A DNA stretch of 64,000 nucleotides. It comes from Streptomyces sp. M92. Its GTDB lineage: Bacteria > Actinomycetota > Actinomycetes > Streptomycetales > Streptomycetaceae. Position 1 is the stretch's first letter, and every line of letters begins with the position of its first letter. Both the position numbers and the translations under genes were made by a program. Location of the stretch: assembly GCF_028473745.1 (NCBI RefSeq), contig NZ_CP101137.1, positions 5,084,001-5,148,000 of the forward strand, written 5' to 3'. This document shows, in pieces, positions 34,905 through 43,600 of this stretch. Below the pieces are notes generated by a model. That model was given only the letters and a program-made list of their open reading frames with translations, was not told the DNA's origin and did not search any database.

Positions 34905-35932
34905 GCCAGGAACGCCAGCCTTTCGCGTCGTACGGGATGGAGGAAGCCGGCCCCCGACGCCCAGTGGGTGGTCTCGGCGAGGGCGAGGTCGGCCAGGCGG
35001 CGCCACTCGTTGCCCTCTGAGCCGGCGAGGTGCGGGGTGATCAGCGCGTTGTCGCACTCCCACAGCGGATGGTCCGGCGGCAGTACCTCGGGGTCGGTGA
35101 CGTCCAGCACCGCCCGGACACGGCCCGCCAGGACGGCGTCGGTGAGCGCGTCCTGGTCGACGACCGCGCCCCGCGAGGTGTTGATGAGCACCGCGTCGGG
35201 CCGCATCGCGTCGATCAGGGACCGGCCGACCAGGCCCCGGGTGGTCGGCAGCAGCGGTGTGTGCACGCTGACGGTGTCGCAGCGCGCGAACAGCTCCGGC
35301 AGCGCGACGAGTTCGACGCCGAGTCCGGCGGCGTCCGCGTCGCTCACGTACGGGTCGTGCAGGAGGACGTCCACGTCGTGCGGGCGCAGCAGCTCGACGA
35401 CGCGGCGGCCGATCAGCGACGCCGACAGGATGCCGACCGTGCGCCGGTAGTTGCCGACGCCGCGCGGGGTGCGCAGCCAGTTGCCGCGCTCCCGGGACAC
35501 CCGGTAGTCGCGGGCCCGCTCCAGCACCCGCTTGCCGGTGAGCAGGATCATGGAGAGCGTGTACTCCGCCACCGGCAGCGCGTTGGCGGCGGCGGCCGAG
35601 GAGACCTCGATCCCCCGCTCCCAGCACGCCTCGGTGACGTGTCCGCGGACGCTGCCCGCCGTGTGCACCACGGCCCGCAGCCGGGGCGCGGCCCGCAGCA
35701 CGTCCTCGTCCAGCCGCGGGCAGCCCCAGCCGGTGACCAGCAGGTCCACGTCGGCCAGCACGGAGGCGGCCCGCGGCGTGGACAGGTCGTCGAGGACCGG
35801 GAACGGCGCGAGGTCGCAGACCCGGCGGAAGGCGGCGAGGGACTGCGGGTCGAGGACGGCCGAGGCGGCGTCCCGGGACATGGCCACGGCGGCACGGGGC
35901 CGGAATCCGGGACCGGGGGAGTGCGTTGTCAC
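34901..35932 (-). CDS. D-2-hydroxyacid dehydrogenase family enzyme
   Basis: A 343-aa NAD-dependent dehydrogenase. The Rossmann region VGILSASLIGRRVVELLRP (~165) departs from the usual GxGxxG, but the catalytic Arg (INTSRGAVVDQDAL), Glu and His (ITPHLAGSEGNEW) are present. It would reduce or oxidise a sugar-derived 2-keto acid. The start is GTG 35932, overlapping the permease stop (GTGA) and preceded by GGAG; ATG 35881 is a shorter alternative (326 aa). Unusual: the nucleotide loop lacks the second conserved Gly, which could alter cofactor use. Confidence 0.82.
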   Translation of the reverse strand: MTTHSPGPGFRPRAAVAMSRDAASAVLDPQSLAAFRRVCDLAPFPVLDDLSTPRAASVLADVDLLVTGWGCPRLDEDVLRAAPRLRAVVHTAGSVRGHVTEACWERGIEVSSAAAANALPVAEYTLSMILLTGKRVLERARDYRVSRERGNWLRTPRGVGNYRRTVGILSASLIGRRVVELLRPHDVDVLLHDPYVSDADAAGLGVELVALPELFARCDTVSVHTPLLPTTRGLVGRSLIDAMRPDAVLINTSRGAVVDQDALTDAVLAGRVRAVLDVTDPEVLPPDHPLWECDNALITPHLAGSEGNEWRRLADLALAETTHWASGAGFLHPVRRERLAFLA

Positions 35933-36792
35933 TTGACGGCTCCGGCGGTCAGCCCGCTCCGCCAGAAGCGCTGGAGCAGGACGAAGGCGAGGATGAGCGG
36001 CAGTACGGCGAGCAGTGAGCCCATGATCACCACGGGGTAGTACTCCGGCGACACGGACGCCGCGCTGTTCCACTGGTACAGGCCGAGACTGACGGGATAC
36101 AGGTCCTGGTCGGACAGCATCACCATGGGCAGGAAGAAGTTGTTCCAGATCGCGGTCAGCTGGAAGAGGAAGACGGTGATCAGACCGGGCCCGAGCATCC
36201 TGAGCGCCACCCGGGCGTACGTGGTCAGCTCGCCCGCCCCGTCCACGCGCGCCGCCTCCAGCACCTCGTCGGGCACGTAGCCCCGCGCGAAGATGCGGCC
36301 GAGGTAGACGCCGAACGGGTTGAACAGCACCGGGATGAACACCGCCCAGAAGGTGTTGACCAGGCCGGTCTCGGACGCCATCAGGTACAGCGGCAGCGCG
36401 AGCACCGTCTGCGGCACCATGACCGCCGCCAGCACCAGACCGAACAGCTTCTCCTTGTGCCGGAAGCTGTACTTGTCGAAGGCGTAGCCGCAGGCCACGC
36501 TGATCAGCGCGCCGACGGCCGCGCCCACCACCGCGTACAGCAGGCTGTTGACGTACCAGCGGCCGTACAGCCCGCCGTCCATGGCGAACAGGTCCCGCAT
36601 GTTCTGGAGGAAGGAGAAGTCGCTCAGGGACAGCAGGTCGCTGCTGAAGAGCGCGTCCCGGGTCTTGGTGGCGGCGAGCACCAGCCACAGCACCGGCAGC
36701 AGCGTGTAGAGGACGGAGATCGCCACGACCGCGTTGACCGTCGCGCGGCCCAGCAGTCCCGGGCGGAGCAGGGAGCTGTCGGTGGCGCTCAT
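35929..36792 (-). CDS. Carbohydrate ABC transporter permease (MalG type)
   Basis: A 287-aa inner-membrane protein with six helices and the EAA loop EAARVDGAGELTTYARVALRM (~195-215) that contacts the ATPase. Start ATG 36792 overlaps the stop of the other permease by ATGA. No ATPase gene is in the operon; in Streptomyces the shared MsiK ATPase commonly energises such importers, which would be encoded elsewhere. Confidence 0.93.
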   Translation of the reverse strand: MSATDSSLLRPGLLGRATVNAVVAISVLYTLLPVLWLVLAATKTRDALFSSDLLSLSDFSFLQNMRDLFAMDGGLYGRWYVNSLLYAVVGAAVGALISVACGYAFDKYSFRHKEKLFGLVLAAVMVPQTVLALPLYLMASETGLVNTFWAVFIPVLFNPFGVYLGRIFARGYVPDEVLEAARVDGAGELTTYARVALRMLGPGLITVFLFQLTAIWNNFFLPMVMLSDQDLYPVSLGLYQWNSAASVSPEYYPVVIMGSLLAVLPLILAFVLLQRFWRSGLTAGAVK

Positions 36793-37778
36793 CGGGCCTC
36801 CTCCGTGACGTCGGCGCGGCTGGTGAAGCGGGTGACGCCGTAGGACAGGGCGATGGTGCAGACGAGCAGGACCACCGAGGCGGCCGCGGCGAGACTGTAG
36901 TTGTTGCGGGTGAAGGCCGCGTCGTAGATGTACATGCTGGGCGAGAACCGGGAGCTGATCATCGGGGAGGACTGGCTGAGCAGCATCGGCTCGGTGAAGA
37001 GCTGGAGCGCCCAGATCAGCGTGAAGATCGAGACCATCACGATCGAGGCGCGCACCAGCGGCGTCTTCACCTGGAGCGCGGTGCGCACCGGCCCCGCGCC
37101 GTCCACCACGGACGCTTCGATCACCTCGCGCGGCACGGCCTGCAACGCGGCGTAGAAGACCACCATGTTGTAGCCGAGGTTGCTCCACAGCGCGATGTTC
37201 ACGATGGACGGGATCACCGTGTGGACGCCGAGGAAGTCGATGGTGATGTCGCCCTGGGCGAGCAGCTCGATCACCGGGCTGATGCCGGGTGTGTACAGGT
37301 ACAGCCAGATCAGCGCCGCGATGATGCCGGGCACGGCGTGCGGCAGGAACAGGCCGAGCTGGGCGAAGGCGCGCAGCCGGACCACGCCGGAGTCCAGCAG
37401 CAGGGCGAGGGCGAGCGCGCCGACGACCATGAGCGGGATGTAGATGAGGCAGTACAGGGCGACCGTGCCGAGCCCGCCGAGGAAGGTCGGGTCGGTGAGC
37501 ACGGCCGCGTAGGAGCGCAGCCCCACGAAGATCCGGCGTTCGGGGCCGAAGCCCAGGCCGGGCTGGTCGTCGCTGAAGAAGCTCAGATAGACGGCCGTGC
37601 CGACGGGGATCAGGAAGACGGTGACCAGCAGGGCGAAGAACGGCGTCATCAGGACGCCGGCGGCGGTCAGTTGCCGGCGCTTGGCCGCTCTGCGGGCGCT
37701 CGGTCCGGACGCGGAGGGCGCCGGGGCACCGGCGGGGGAGGCGCCGGCCGGCACCCGGGTGCGGGTGGTCGTGGTCAT
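36789..37778 (-). CDS. Carbohydrate ABC transporter permease (MalF type)
   Basis: A 329-aa permease with a long, basic N-terminus and six or seven helices (MTPFFALLVTVFLIPVGTAV first). The EAA loop reads IEASVVDGAGPVRTALQV (~205). It partners with the MalG-type protein. Start ATG 37778, with AGGTGA upstream, follows the solute-binding gene after a 25-bp gap. Confidence 0.93.
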   Translation of the reverse strand: MTTTTRTRVPAGASPAGAPAPSASGPSARRAAKRRQLTAAGVLMTPFFALLVTVFLIPVGTAVYLSFFSDDQPGLGFGPERRIFVGLRSYAAVLTDPTFLGGLGTVALYCLIYIPLMVVGALALALLLDSGVVRLRAFAQLGLFLPHAVPGIIAALIWLYLYTPGISPVIELLAQGDITIDFLGVHTVIPSIVNIALWSNLGYNMVVFYAALQAVPREVIEASVVDGAGPVRTALQVKTPLVRASIVMVSIFTLIWALQLFTEPMLLSQSSPMISSRFSPSMYIYDAAFTRNNYSLAAAASVVLLVCTIALSYGVTRFTSRADVTEEAR

Positions 37779-37803
37779 GGGGTGTCACCTGCCTTTCGTC
37801 GGC

Positions 37804-39135
37804 TCAGGTGCTGTGCTGGGTGGTGGACAGGCCGAGGGCCTTGAGGTCGGGCATGGTGCCCTCCTGGGCGGTGCGCAGCGACTCGACGAGGGAGCCCTGG
37901 CCGCCGCTGACGCGGGCGAAGGAGTCCTGCATGACCTTCTGGGTGGCGCTCATCCGCGGCCCCCACAGCCACTGCTCGCCGATCTTCTCGGCCTCCCGCT
38001 CGAACAGGGTGTAGATGTCCTGACCGCCGTAGTACGACCGGTCGAAGGCGTCGCGGCCCACGGAGACCAGGCCGGGGGCGGCCGGGTACTGGCTGCTGGC
38101 ACCGCTGGACAGCCGGGCCCGCAGGGCGTCGGGGTGGGAGACCTGCCACTCGATGAACTCCATGGCGGCCTCGGGGTGTTCGCTGTCCGCGGTGACGGCG
38201 AACGTGGAGCCGCCGTGCGTGCCGGCGGCGGGGCCGGCGGTGTCCCACTGCGGCATCGGGGCGATCCGCCACTGGCCCTTCTGCCCCGGCCGCGCGTTCA
38301 TCTGCGCGCCCGCGTCCCAGGCGCCGCTGAGCCGGGTCAGGACCAGGCCGTTCGCGATCTGCGCGTCGGACTGGCGGCTCTCGACGGCGTTCATGAAGAC
38401 GTCGTCCCGGTCGATCAGGCCCTGCCAGTACTCGGCGACCCGCCGGGAGGGCGCGTCGGCGAGGGAGACGTTCCAGGCACCCTTGGAGGTGTCGAACCAC
38501 TGGGCGCCCGCCTGCCAGGCGTAGCAGGCGAACTGCGTCATCCCGTCGGTGGGGAACAGCACCAGCCTGCGGTCGGGTGCCCGGCGGCGCACGGTCGCGG
38601 CCTGCTCGGCGAACTCGTCCCAGGTGCGGGCGGGCCGGAGTCCGTAGCGGTCGAAGAGGTCGGCGCGGTAGTGCATGACCATGGGCTCGACGTCCAGCGG
38701 CACGCTGAACACCCGGCCCTCGAAGGTGGTCAGCCCGAGCGACTGCGGCAGCAGTTTGCGGCGCAGGCCGTCGCCGACCAGATCGGTGATGTCACGGGCG
38801 ACGCCGTCGATGGCGTACCCGGGCACCTGCGGATACTCGATGGTGGCGACGTCGGGCGCGTTGCCCGCGCGGGCGGCGTTGCTGAGCTTGGCGTAGCCGC
38901 CCTGCCCGCCGGACGGGATCTGGTTGAACTCCACCTGGATGCTGCGGTGGGTGCGGTTGAACTCGTCGACCACCTCCTGACTGCCGCGCAGGGCGGACCA
39001 GAAGGTGATGCGCGTGGCGCCGCCCGTGCGGGCCGACGATGCGCCGTTCCCCCCGCTGCAGGCGCTCACGGCTCCTGTCAGGGGTACGGCGGCCATCGCG
39101 GCGAGCACGGAGCGACGGCTGGGTCGTCCGGGCAT
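37804..39135 (-). CDS. Extracellular sugar-binding lipoprotein
   Basis: A 443-aa SBP family 1 protein. The signal has twin Arg (RPSRRSVLAAMAAVPLTGAV) and the lipobox AVSAC, so it could be exported by Tat and anchored by a lipidated Cys. The mature part (TRITFWSALRGSQEVVDEFN) is typical of MalE/oligosaccharide-binding proteins with a Trp/Tyr-rich cleft. The start is ATG 39135 with GGGAGG six bases upstream. It is the first gene of the operon and the most likely reporter of its substrate; a uronic or rhamnosyl oligosaccharide would fit DUF2264, but this is a guess. Confidence 0.92.
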   Translation of the reverse strand: MPGRPSRRSVLAAMAAVPLTGAVSACSGGNGASSARTGGATRITFWSALRGSQEVVDEFNRTHRSIQVEFNQIPSGGQGGYAKLSNAARAGNAPDVATIEYPQVPGYAIDGVARDITDLVGDGLRRKLLPQSLGLTTFEGRVFSVPLDVEPMVMHYRADLFDRYGLRPARTWDEFAEQAATVRRRAPDRRLVLFPTDGMTQFACYAWQAGAQWFDTSKGAWNVSLADAPSRRVAEYWQGLIDRDDVFMNAVESRQSDAQIANGLVLTRLSGAWDAGAQMNARPGQKGQWRIAPMPQWDTAGPAAGTHGGSTFAVTADSEHPEAAMEFIEWQVSHPDALRARLSSGASSQYPAAPGLVSVGRDAFDRSYYGGQDIYTLFEREAEKIGEQWLWGPRMSATQKVMQDSFARVSGGQGSLVESLRTAQEGTMPDLKALGLSTTQHST

Positions 39136-39248
39136 GGCGCCTCCCGCGGCTCCTGCGGGCCGGCGTGGGTGCGGGCCCGACTGTTCGGGACACGGGAATC
39201 CTGAAGCCTTCGGCACAAACGGTCAATAGATCGATCAGAAGAAAATAA

Positions 39249-39264
39249 AACGTTCAAACGCTCA
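39249..39264. promoter_or_regulatory. TTTGAACG operator-like site before the uptake operon
   Basis: Read leftward, TGAGCGTTTGAACGTT contains TTTGAACG, echoing TTTGAGCG in the regulator promoter. It lies ~115 bp upstream of the binding-protein start and overlaps the end of the regulator gene, so it could bind the regulator. Confidence 0.5.
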
Positions 39265-40344
39265 CTCTTTGGCGGCGGTCGAACCGCGCACCATCAGCCG
39301 GGGCAGCAGTTCCACCCGGCTCGTGGGCCCGGGCACGCTCTCCCGCAGACGCCGGAGCAGCAGCTCGGCGGCGACCCGGCCGACCTCGGCGCGGGGCGGC
39401 GCCACGGCGGTCAGCGGCGGAGTGGCCAGCCCCGCGACCACGTCGTCGTACGCCACGACCGAGCAGTCCCGCGGCACCCGCACGCCCTCGGCCGCCAGCC
39501 GCTGCACGATCATCAACGCGTCCACGTCGCCGTGGAGCACGACCGCGCTCGCCCCCGTCCTGCGCAGCAGCACCGGCAGTTCGGCCGTCTCGTCCGCCGA
39601 GTACGGGCCCTCCGGCCCCGACTCAGGCGTGCTCAGCGCCCACGCCCACTCCTCCACCAGCGGGTGCGCGGCGGCGATCTCGGCCAGCGCGGACCGCAGC
39701 GTACGGGCGGTCGGACTGTCGTCCCGGGTCGCGAACACGATGCGCCGGTGCCCGAGCCCCACCAGGTGCTCCACCGCGAGGTGTGCGCCGTACCAGTGGT
39801 CCGAGCACACCGAGTCCAGCACGTGCGGCGCGCTGCCGCGCCGTGGCCGGCGCTCCATGAGGACCGTCGGCACCTCCAGCGCCGACAGCCAGGCGTGGTC
39901 CGTCTCCTCGACGGCCAGGCTGTTCCACCGGGGTGCGAGCAGCAGGCCCCGGGCGCCGTCCGCGAGGGCCCGCTCGACCAGCGGGTGCTCCGCGCCCGCC
40001 GCCTGCGGCGCGATGTGCAGCGCCAGGCGCACCCCGGCCTCCTCCAGTACCGTGCGCGCCCCGTGCAGCGTCTCGGTCAGGTACGAGTGCCGCTCCGGCA
40101 CCACCACGGCCACCCGGTCCCCGCCGGCGGCCTCCCTGGCCGGCGCCTCCTGCGCGGGCAGCGTCGACCGGACCACGCCGTGCCCCCGGCGCAGCCTGCC
40201 CTCGCGCGTCAGCTCCTCCACGTCACGGCGCACCGTCACCACGGAGACCTGCAACTCGTCGGCGAGATCGCGCACCCGCGCGGTACCCCGCGCCTGGACC
40301 GCCGCCAGAATCCGCTGGCGCCTGAGATCGACCGGCTCCCGCAT
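39262..40344 (-). CDS. DeoR-HTH / LacI-sensor hybrid regulator
   Basis: A 360-aa regulator. Residues ~6-60 carry a DeoR-type HTH (RILAAVQARGTARVRDLADE, then TVRRDVEELTREGRL). The remainder is a periplasmic-binding-protein fold of the LacI/GalR type (VAVVVPERHSYLTETL, then HRRIVFATRDDSPTARTL). It should sense a sugar and control the adjacent operon. The start is ATG 40344 with GGGAGG. Operator-like repeats flank both the regulator and the operon. The gene ends 126 bp before the solute-binding gene start, on the same strand. Confidence 0.9.
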   Translation of the reverse strand: MREPVDLRRQRILAAVQARGTARVRDLADELQVSVVTVRRDVEELTREGRLRRGHGVVRSTLPAQEAPAREAAGGDRVAVVVPERHSYLTETLHGARTVLEEAGVRLALHIAPQAAGAEHPLVERALADGARGLLLAPRWNSLAVEETDHAWLSALEVPTVLMERRPRRGSAPHVLDSVCSDHWYGAHLAVEHLVGLGHRRIVFATRDDSPTARTLRSALAEIAAAHPLVEEWAWALSTPESGPEGPYSADETAELPVLLRRTGASAVVLHGDVDALMIVQRLAAEGVRVPRDCSVVAYDDVVAGLATPPLTAVAPPRAEVGRVAAELLLRRLRESVPGPTSRVELLPRLMVRGSTAAKE

Positions 40345-40371
40345 CAGGCCTCCCACCCCCGTGATGTTCGT

Positions 40372-40406
40372 TTGAGCGATTCCGGGTCATCATAGCGATC
40401 GCTCAA
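40372..40406. promoter_or_regulatory. Inverted TTGAGCGAT repeat in the regulator promoter
   Basis: TTGAGCGAT (40372-40380) and ATCGCTCAA (40398-40406) are perfect 9-bp inverted repeats, spaced 17 bp apart; the second is embedded in the palindrome AGCGATCGCT. This is the size and position expected for autoregulation by the DeoR/LacI hybrid protein. Confidence 0.6.
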
Positions 40407-40436
40407 GGCGGGGTGCCCGTGCTCACCGGGGCGGTG

Positions 40437-40730
40437 CTACGGCTCCGGGGCCGCGAGGAGCGGCCCCAGCGGGCCCAGATCCAGGTTCAGGTCGCCGCGG
40501 TTGAGACCGTGCTGGGCGCACAGGTCGTCCATCCGCTCGTCGAGCAGCATCAGCGCCGTACCGAGCCGCTCCTCCTGCTCCCCGCTCAGCGTCCCCTCGT
40601 CGAAGCGGCGCACGGCCTGGCGCTCCATCAGCTGGCGCAACAGTTCCACGACGGTGAGGACCAGAGCCGCCAGGTCATCGCTGACCCGCTCCGGGTCCAG
40701 GTCGACGGAGTGGGCCCGGGGCGCGCTCAC
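40437..40730 (-). CDS. gvpK: Gas vesicle protein GvpK
   Basis: A 97-aa helical protein with the GvpK pattern LAALVLTVVELLRQLMERQA, RRFDEGTLSGEQEERLG and MLLDERMDDLCAQHGL. GvpK acts in gas-vesicle assembly. Start GTG 40730 overlaps the gvpS stop (GTGA). It is the last gene of the ten-gene leftward operon. Confidence 0.9.
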   Translation of the reverse strand: MSAPRAHSVDLDPERVSDDLAALVLTVVELLRQLMERQAVRRFDEGTLSGEQEERLGTALMLLDERMDDLCAQHGLNRGDLNLDLGPLGPLLAAPEP

Positions 40731-40975
40731 AGCGGCCCGCTGTCCGGCCAGGGGGCGGGCACCCGTTCGTTCACCGACGACAGCAGCGCGTGCAGCGAGA
40801 TCCGCACCAGCGGCACGTCGGCGACGGCCAGCACCAGGTCCCCGCTGACGACGACACCGGTGGCCAGCACCCGGTCCAGGAGGTCGACCAGTGGTACGCC
40901 CACCGGCGCGTACGGCTCGGGCCCGCCCCATGGCACGGGTGCGGGGCCGGGCGTACGGGTGTCCGGGCCGATCAC
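40727..40975 (-). CDS. gvpS: Gas vesicle protein GvpS (GvpA/J family)
   Basis: An 82-aa protein with the GvpA/J-type core VPLVDLLDRVLATGVVVSGD, then LVLAVADVPLVRISLHALLSS. This fold builds or caps the vesicle shell. Start GTG 40975 overlaps the gvpL stop (GTGA). A short Pro-rich N-terminus precedes the core. Its place between gvpL and gvpK fits the Streptomyces order. Confidence 0.85.
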   Translation of the reverse strand: MIGPDTRTPGPAPVPWGGPEPYAPVGVPLVDLLDRVLATGVVVSGDLVLAVADVPLVRISLHALLSSVNERVPAPWPDSGPL

Positions 40976-41811
40976 GCGCCCACCACCTGCGGTGCGCGCG
41001 CCGGGTCCACGTCCCAGCGGGCGAACGAGTACGGGATCCAGGGGCCCGACGCGCCGACCTCCACGGCCGTGAACCGCCCGTCGGCGGTGAGCCGGGACAG
41101 CGCGCGGGTGAAGGCGTCCGACTCCGCGTTCTCCACCAGGTATGCGGCATTGAGCACCTGCGGGGAGCGCCGGCCGGTGAGCCGCTCGCTCTGCGGCCGG
41201 TGGCGGGTCGCGGCGACGGCGTACCGCCTCAGTTCCGCGTCCACGGCCTCCGCCTCGGCCTGTGCCCTGGCATGCCCGTCGCGCCGGTCGCGGCGCCTCG
41301 CGCTGGCCCGGCTGAGGTAGTCACGCCCGCCGGCGCCGCGGTGGCGATGAGCACCGGAACCGGCTGCGGGCTCCGCCGGTCCCTCGACGGCGTGCACCTT
41401 CACCGCCCACTCCGTGCGGTCCCCAAGACGGTCGAGCAGCGCGTCCAGCGCCGCCTCCCGGCCGGCCACGGCCTGCTCCGCGCTCCGGTCCCCGCGGTAC
41501 AGGGTCGCCATCGGCAGCGGTACGACCGGGCCGCCGGCGGCGGCAACCTCCACGCCCCGGTGATGGGCGCGGGCGCAGCGCTCCAGGTCACCGGGCCGGT
41601 TCAGGCGCTCGGCCAGCGCCTCCTCGTCGAACAGTGCGGCCGGGACGTCCTGCACGACCAGGCACAGACCGCCCGCGCGCAGGACGCGCAGCGGGCCGCC
41701 CTCCTCGTGCCCGGTCGCCGCGGCCAGCCGGGCGCCGTCCGGCGCGGTGCGGGTGACGGCGAAGGCGCACACGAGGTCCGGGTCCGCCGGTCCGGCGGGG
41801 TACTCGCTCAC
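40972..41811 (-). CDS. gvpL: Gas vesicle protein GvpL (GvpF/L family)
   Basis: A 279-aa GvpF/L family protein, thought to help initiate or chaperone shell assembly. The N-terminal beta-alpha part is diverged, with the family PLPMATLYRGDRSAEQAV segment (~95-112) and the C-terminal WAVKVHAVEG and LNAAYLVENAESDAFTRALS conserved. A Arg/His-rich insert (~150-190) is unusual in length. Start GTG 41811 overlaps the gvpJ stop (GTGA). Confidence 0.88.
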   Translation of the reverse strand: MSEYPAGPADPDLVCAFAVTRTAPDGARLAAATGHEEGGPLRVLRAGGLCLVVQDVPAALFDEEALAERLNRPGDLERCARAHHRGVEVAAAGGPVVPLPMATLYRGDRSAEQAVAGREAALDALLDRLGDRTEWAVKVHAVEGPAEPAAGSGAHRHRGAGGRDYLSRASARRRDRRDGHARAQAEAEAVDAELRRYAVAATRHRPQSERLTGRRSPQVLNAAYLVENAESDAFTRALSRLTADGRFTAVEVGASGPWIPYSFARWDVDPARAPQVVGA

Positions 41812-42179
41812 CGTGCGACCTCCGTCGTCTCGTTCTCGGCGCTCTGGCCCGGGGCTTCCTCCAAGGCGTCCTCCAGGGCGTCGAGCCGGGCCCGCAACCG
41901 CGCGTTCTCCTCGGCGAGCGCGTCCCGCGCGGCCCGGGAGGACAGCGCCGGGTCGGTCTCCCACCAGTCGATGCCCGCCTTCTTCGCGGTGTCCACCGAG
42001 GCGATGAACAGGCGCAGGCGGATGGTGAGCAGTTCGATGTCCAACAGGTCGATCTTGATGTCACCGGCGATGACGATGCCCTTGTCGAGGACCCGTTCGA
42101 GGAGGTCGGCGAGGTTGCCGGTGACGGGTGCGTAGGGCTGGGTGTCCGGGGCCGCGTAGCGGTGGTCGAGATCCGTCAC
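41808..42179 (-). CDS. gvpJ: Gas vesicle protein GvpJ (GvpA family)
   Basis: A 123-aa minor shell protein with a full GvpA-type core (LADLLERVLDKGIVIAGDIK, then IDLLDIELLTIRLRLFIASV, ~22-61) followed by a coiled-coil-prone acidic tail (LAEENARLRARLDALEDALE). Start GTG 42179 with GGGGAG eight bases upstream. First gene after an 18-bp gap following gvpZ, the only clear break in coupling in this half of the operon. Confidence 0.9.
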   Translation of the reverse strand: MTDLDHRYAAPDTQPYAPVTGNLADLLERVLDKGIVIAGDIKIDLLDIELLTIRLRLFIASVDTAKKAGIDWWETDPALSSRAARDALAEENARLRARLDALEDALEEAPGQSAENETTEVAR

Positions 42180-42197
42180 CGCGTACTCCCCGAGGGG

Positions 42198-43028
42198 TCA
42201 GCGGCGGGGGCGGGCACGTTCGGGCTCCTCGTACTCGTCGTCCTCATCGTCGTCTTGGTACTCGTCTTCGTCCTCATCTTCGTACTCGTCGTCACGAGCG
42301 TCGTCGTCGTACTCACCTTCCTCCTCCAGCGCCTCCTCGTGGCTCCGGACTACCTCGCCGTCGCGGATCTCGCCGCGCCAGCCCTCGACCTCCTCGTCGT
42401 CGCCCGTCAGGGTCACGTGCCGGGCGAAGTGCTTGAGGTCCAGGCGCAGTCGGCGTCCCTGGGCACGCCAGAGGTTGCCGGTCTTCTCGAAGAAGCCCGC
42501 CGGGTAGTACTCCACGACCACGACGACCCGGGTCAGCCGGGGTGCCAGTTCGTGGAAGGTGACCACCCCGTTGGTACTGCCCTTGGCACCCTCGGAGGTC
42601 CAGACGATTCGCTGGTCGGGAATCTGCTCCTGGACGGTCGCCTTCCAACTGCGGGTCGAGAACGCGATCTTGGCGGTCCAGTCCGACGTCACCTCGTCGT
42701 GGGAGCTGACACTCTGGACGCCCTTGGTGAAGCCGCTGAAGTCCTGGAGCCGCGTCCACTGGTCGTAGACGGTGCGCAGGGGGACGCCGATGTCGACGCT
42801 CTCCATGATGTGCGTGGCCTTGACGCTGCCACCACTGCTCCCGGAGCCGCTTCCACCGCCGGAACCACCGCCGTCGGCGGAGGCGGTCAGGCGCTCCGTC
42901 AGCCCACCGATCCGTTCCCCCGCCTTGCCGACGAGGCTGTGCCCCGTGGCGGAGAGGTAACCGCCGAGCGCTTCCTTGAGGTCGCCGAGGGGCGACGGCC
43001 CGCCGTCGCCCTGCCGGTCGGGGCTCAT
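42198..43028 (-). CDS. gvpZ: GvpZ: SRPBCC-domain gas-vesicle-cluster protein with acidic tail
   Basis: A 276-aa protein. An N-terminal amphipathic helix and Gly/Ser linker (~50-68) lead to an SRPBCC/polyketide-cyclase-like domain (~72-210: TVYDQWTRLQDFSGFTKGVQ, then NGVVTFHELAP), then a ~60-residue extremely acidic Asp/Glu tail. This protein belongs to the Streptomyces gvp operon layout but its role is unknown. Start ATG 43028 overlaps gvpY by ATGA. Confidence 0.85.
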   Translation of the reverse strand: MSPDRQGDGGPSPLGDLKEALGGYLSATGHSLVGKAGERIGGLTERLTASADGGGSGGGSGSGSSGGSVKATHIMESVDIGVPLRTVYDQWTRLQDFSGFTKGVQSVSSHDEVTSDWTAKIAFSTRSWKATVQEQIPDQRIVWTSEGAKGSTNGVVTFHELAPRLTRVVVVVEYYPAGFFEKTGNLWRAQGRRLRLDLKHFARHVTLTGDDEEVEGWRGEIRDGEVVRSHEEALEEEGEYDDDARDDEYEDEDEDEYQDDDEDDEYEEPERARPRR

Positions 43029-43600
43029 CCGAGCTCACCTCCGCGCCGCCCCGGGTTCGCGGTCCGCTTCGCCGGGGCGGTCTTCTTGGCGGCCGTCTTC
43101 TTCGCGGTCTTCGCGGGAGGCGCGGTCTTGCGCACAGGCGCCTTCTTGGCCGCTTTCCGGGGCGGCGCGGCCCTCCGGGCCTCCGCCCGGTCCTCGTCGT
43201 CGAAGTAGGCGTCCTCGTCCGGACCACCCTCGTCCTCGTAAACGTCGTAGTCCTCGTGGTCCGCGTCGTAGCCGTCGTCCTTCCGGCCCGCGCCCGTGAG
43301 TGCGTCGGTGCGGTCGCGGAGGTTGTCCGCGAGGCCGGTGAGGGTGCGGTTCGCCGCGGCGGTGGCGGCCGTGCGTCCGGCGGTCAGCAGTTCGCCGCGC
43401 AACTGGTCCGTCAGTTCCTGGAGTTGTGGATTGCGCTGGAGACCGGACATGCCCTGGGAAAGAATCTGCCCGGGGGAGAGGCCGATGCGCCGGCCCATGA
43501 GGTAGGAACCGACCGCGAGGGCGAGTTTGGCCTTCCTCGTTCGGCCCATGAGATAGCCGCCGGCCACGGCCGCCGCCAGCGCCGCCTTGCTGTCGTTCAT
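43025..43600 (-). CDS. gvpY: GvpY: gas-vesicle-cluster protein of unknown role
   Basis: A 191-aa protein: a hydrophobic/Gly-Ala N-terminal part (LAAAVAGGYLMGRTRKAKLA), a helical middle, an acidic stretch, and a Lys/Pro/Ala-rich C-terminus resembling histone-like tails (KAAKKAPVRKTAPPAKTAKK). Position between gvpG and gvpZ and the opening match Streptomyces GvpY. Start ATG 43600 with AGAAGG overlaps gvpG by ATGA. The basic tail could pair with the acidic tail of GvpZ. Confidence 0.82.
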   Translation of the reverse strand: MNDSKAALAAAVAGGYLMGRTRKAKLALAVGSYLMGRRIGLSPGQILSQGMSGLQRNPQLQELTDQLRGELLTAGRTAATAAANRTLTGLADNLRDRTDALTGAGRKDDGYDADHEDYDVYEDEGGPDEDAYFDDEDRAEARRAAPPRKAAKKAPVRKTAPPAKTAKKTAAKKTAPAKRTANPGRRGGELG

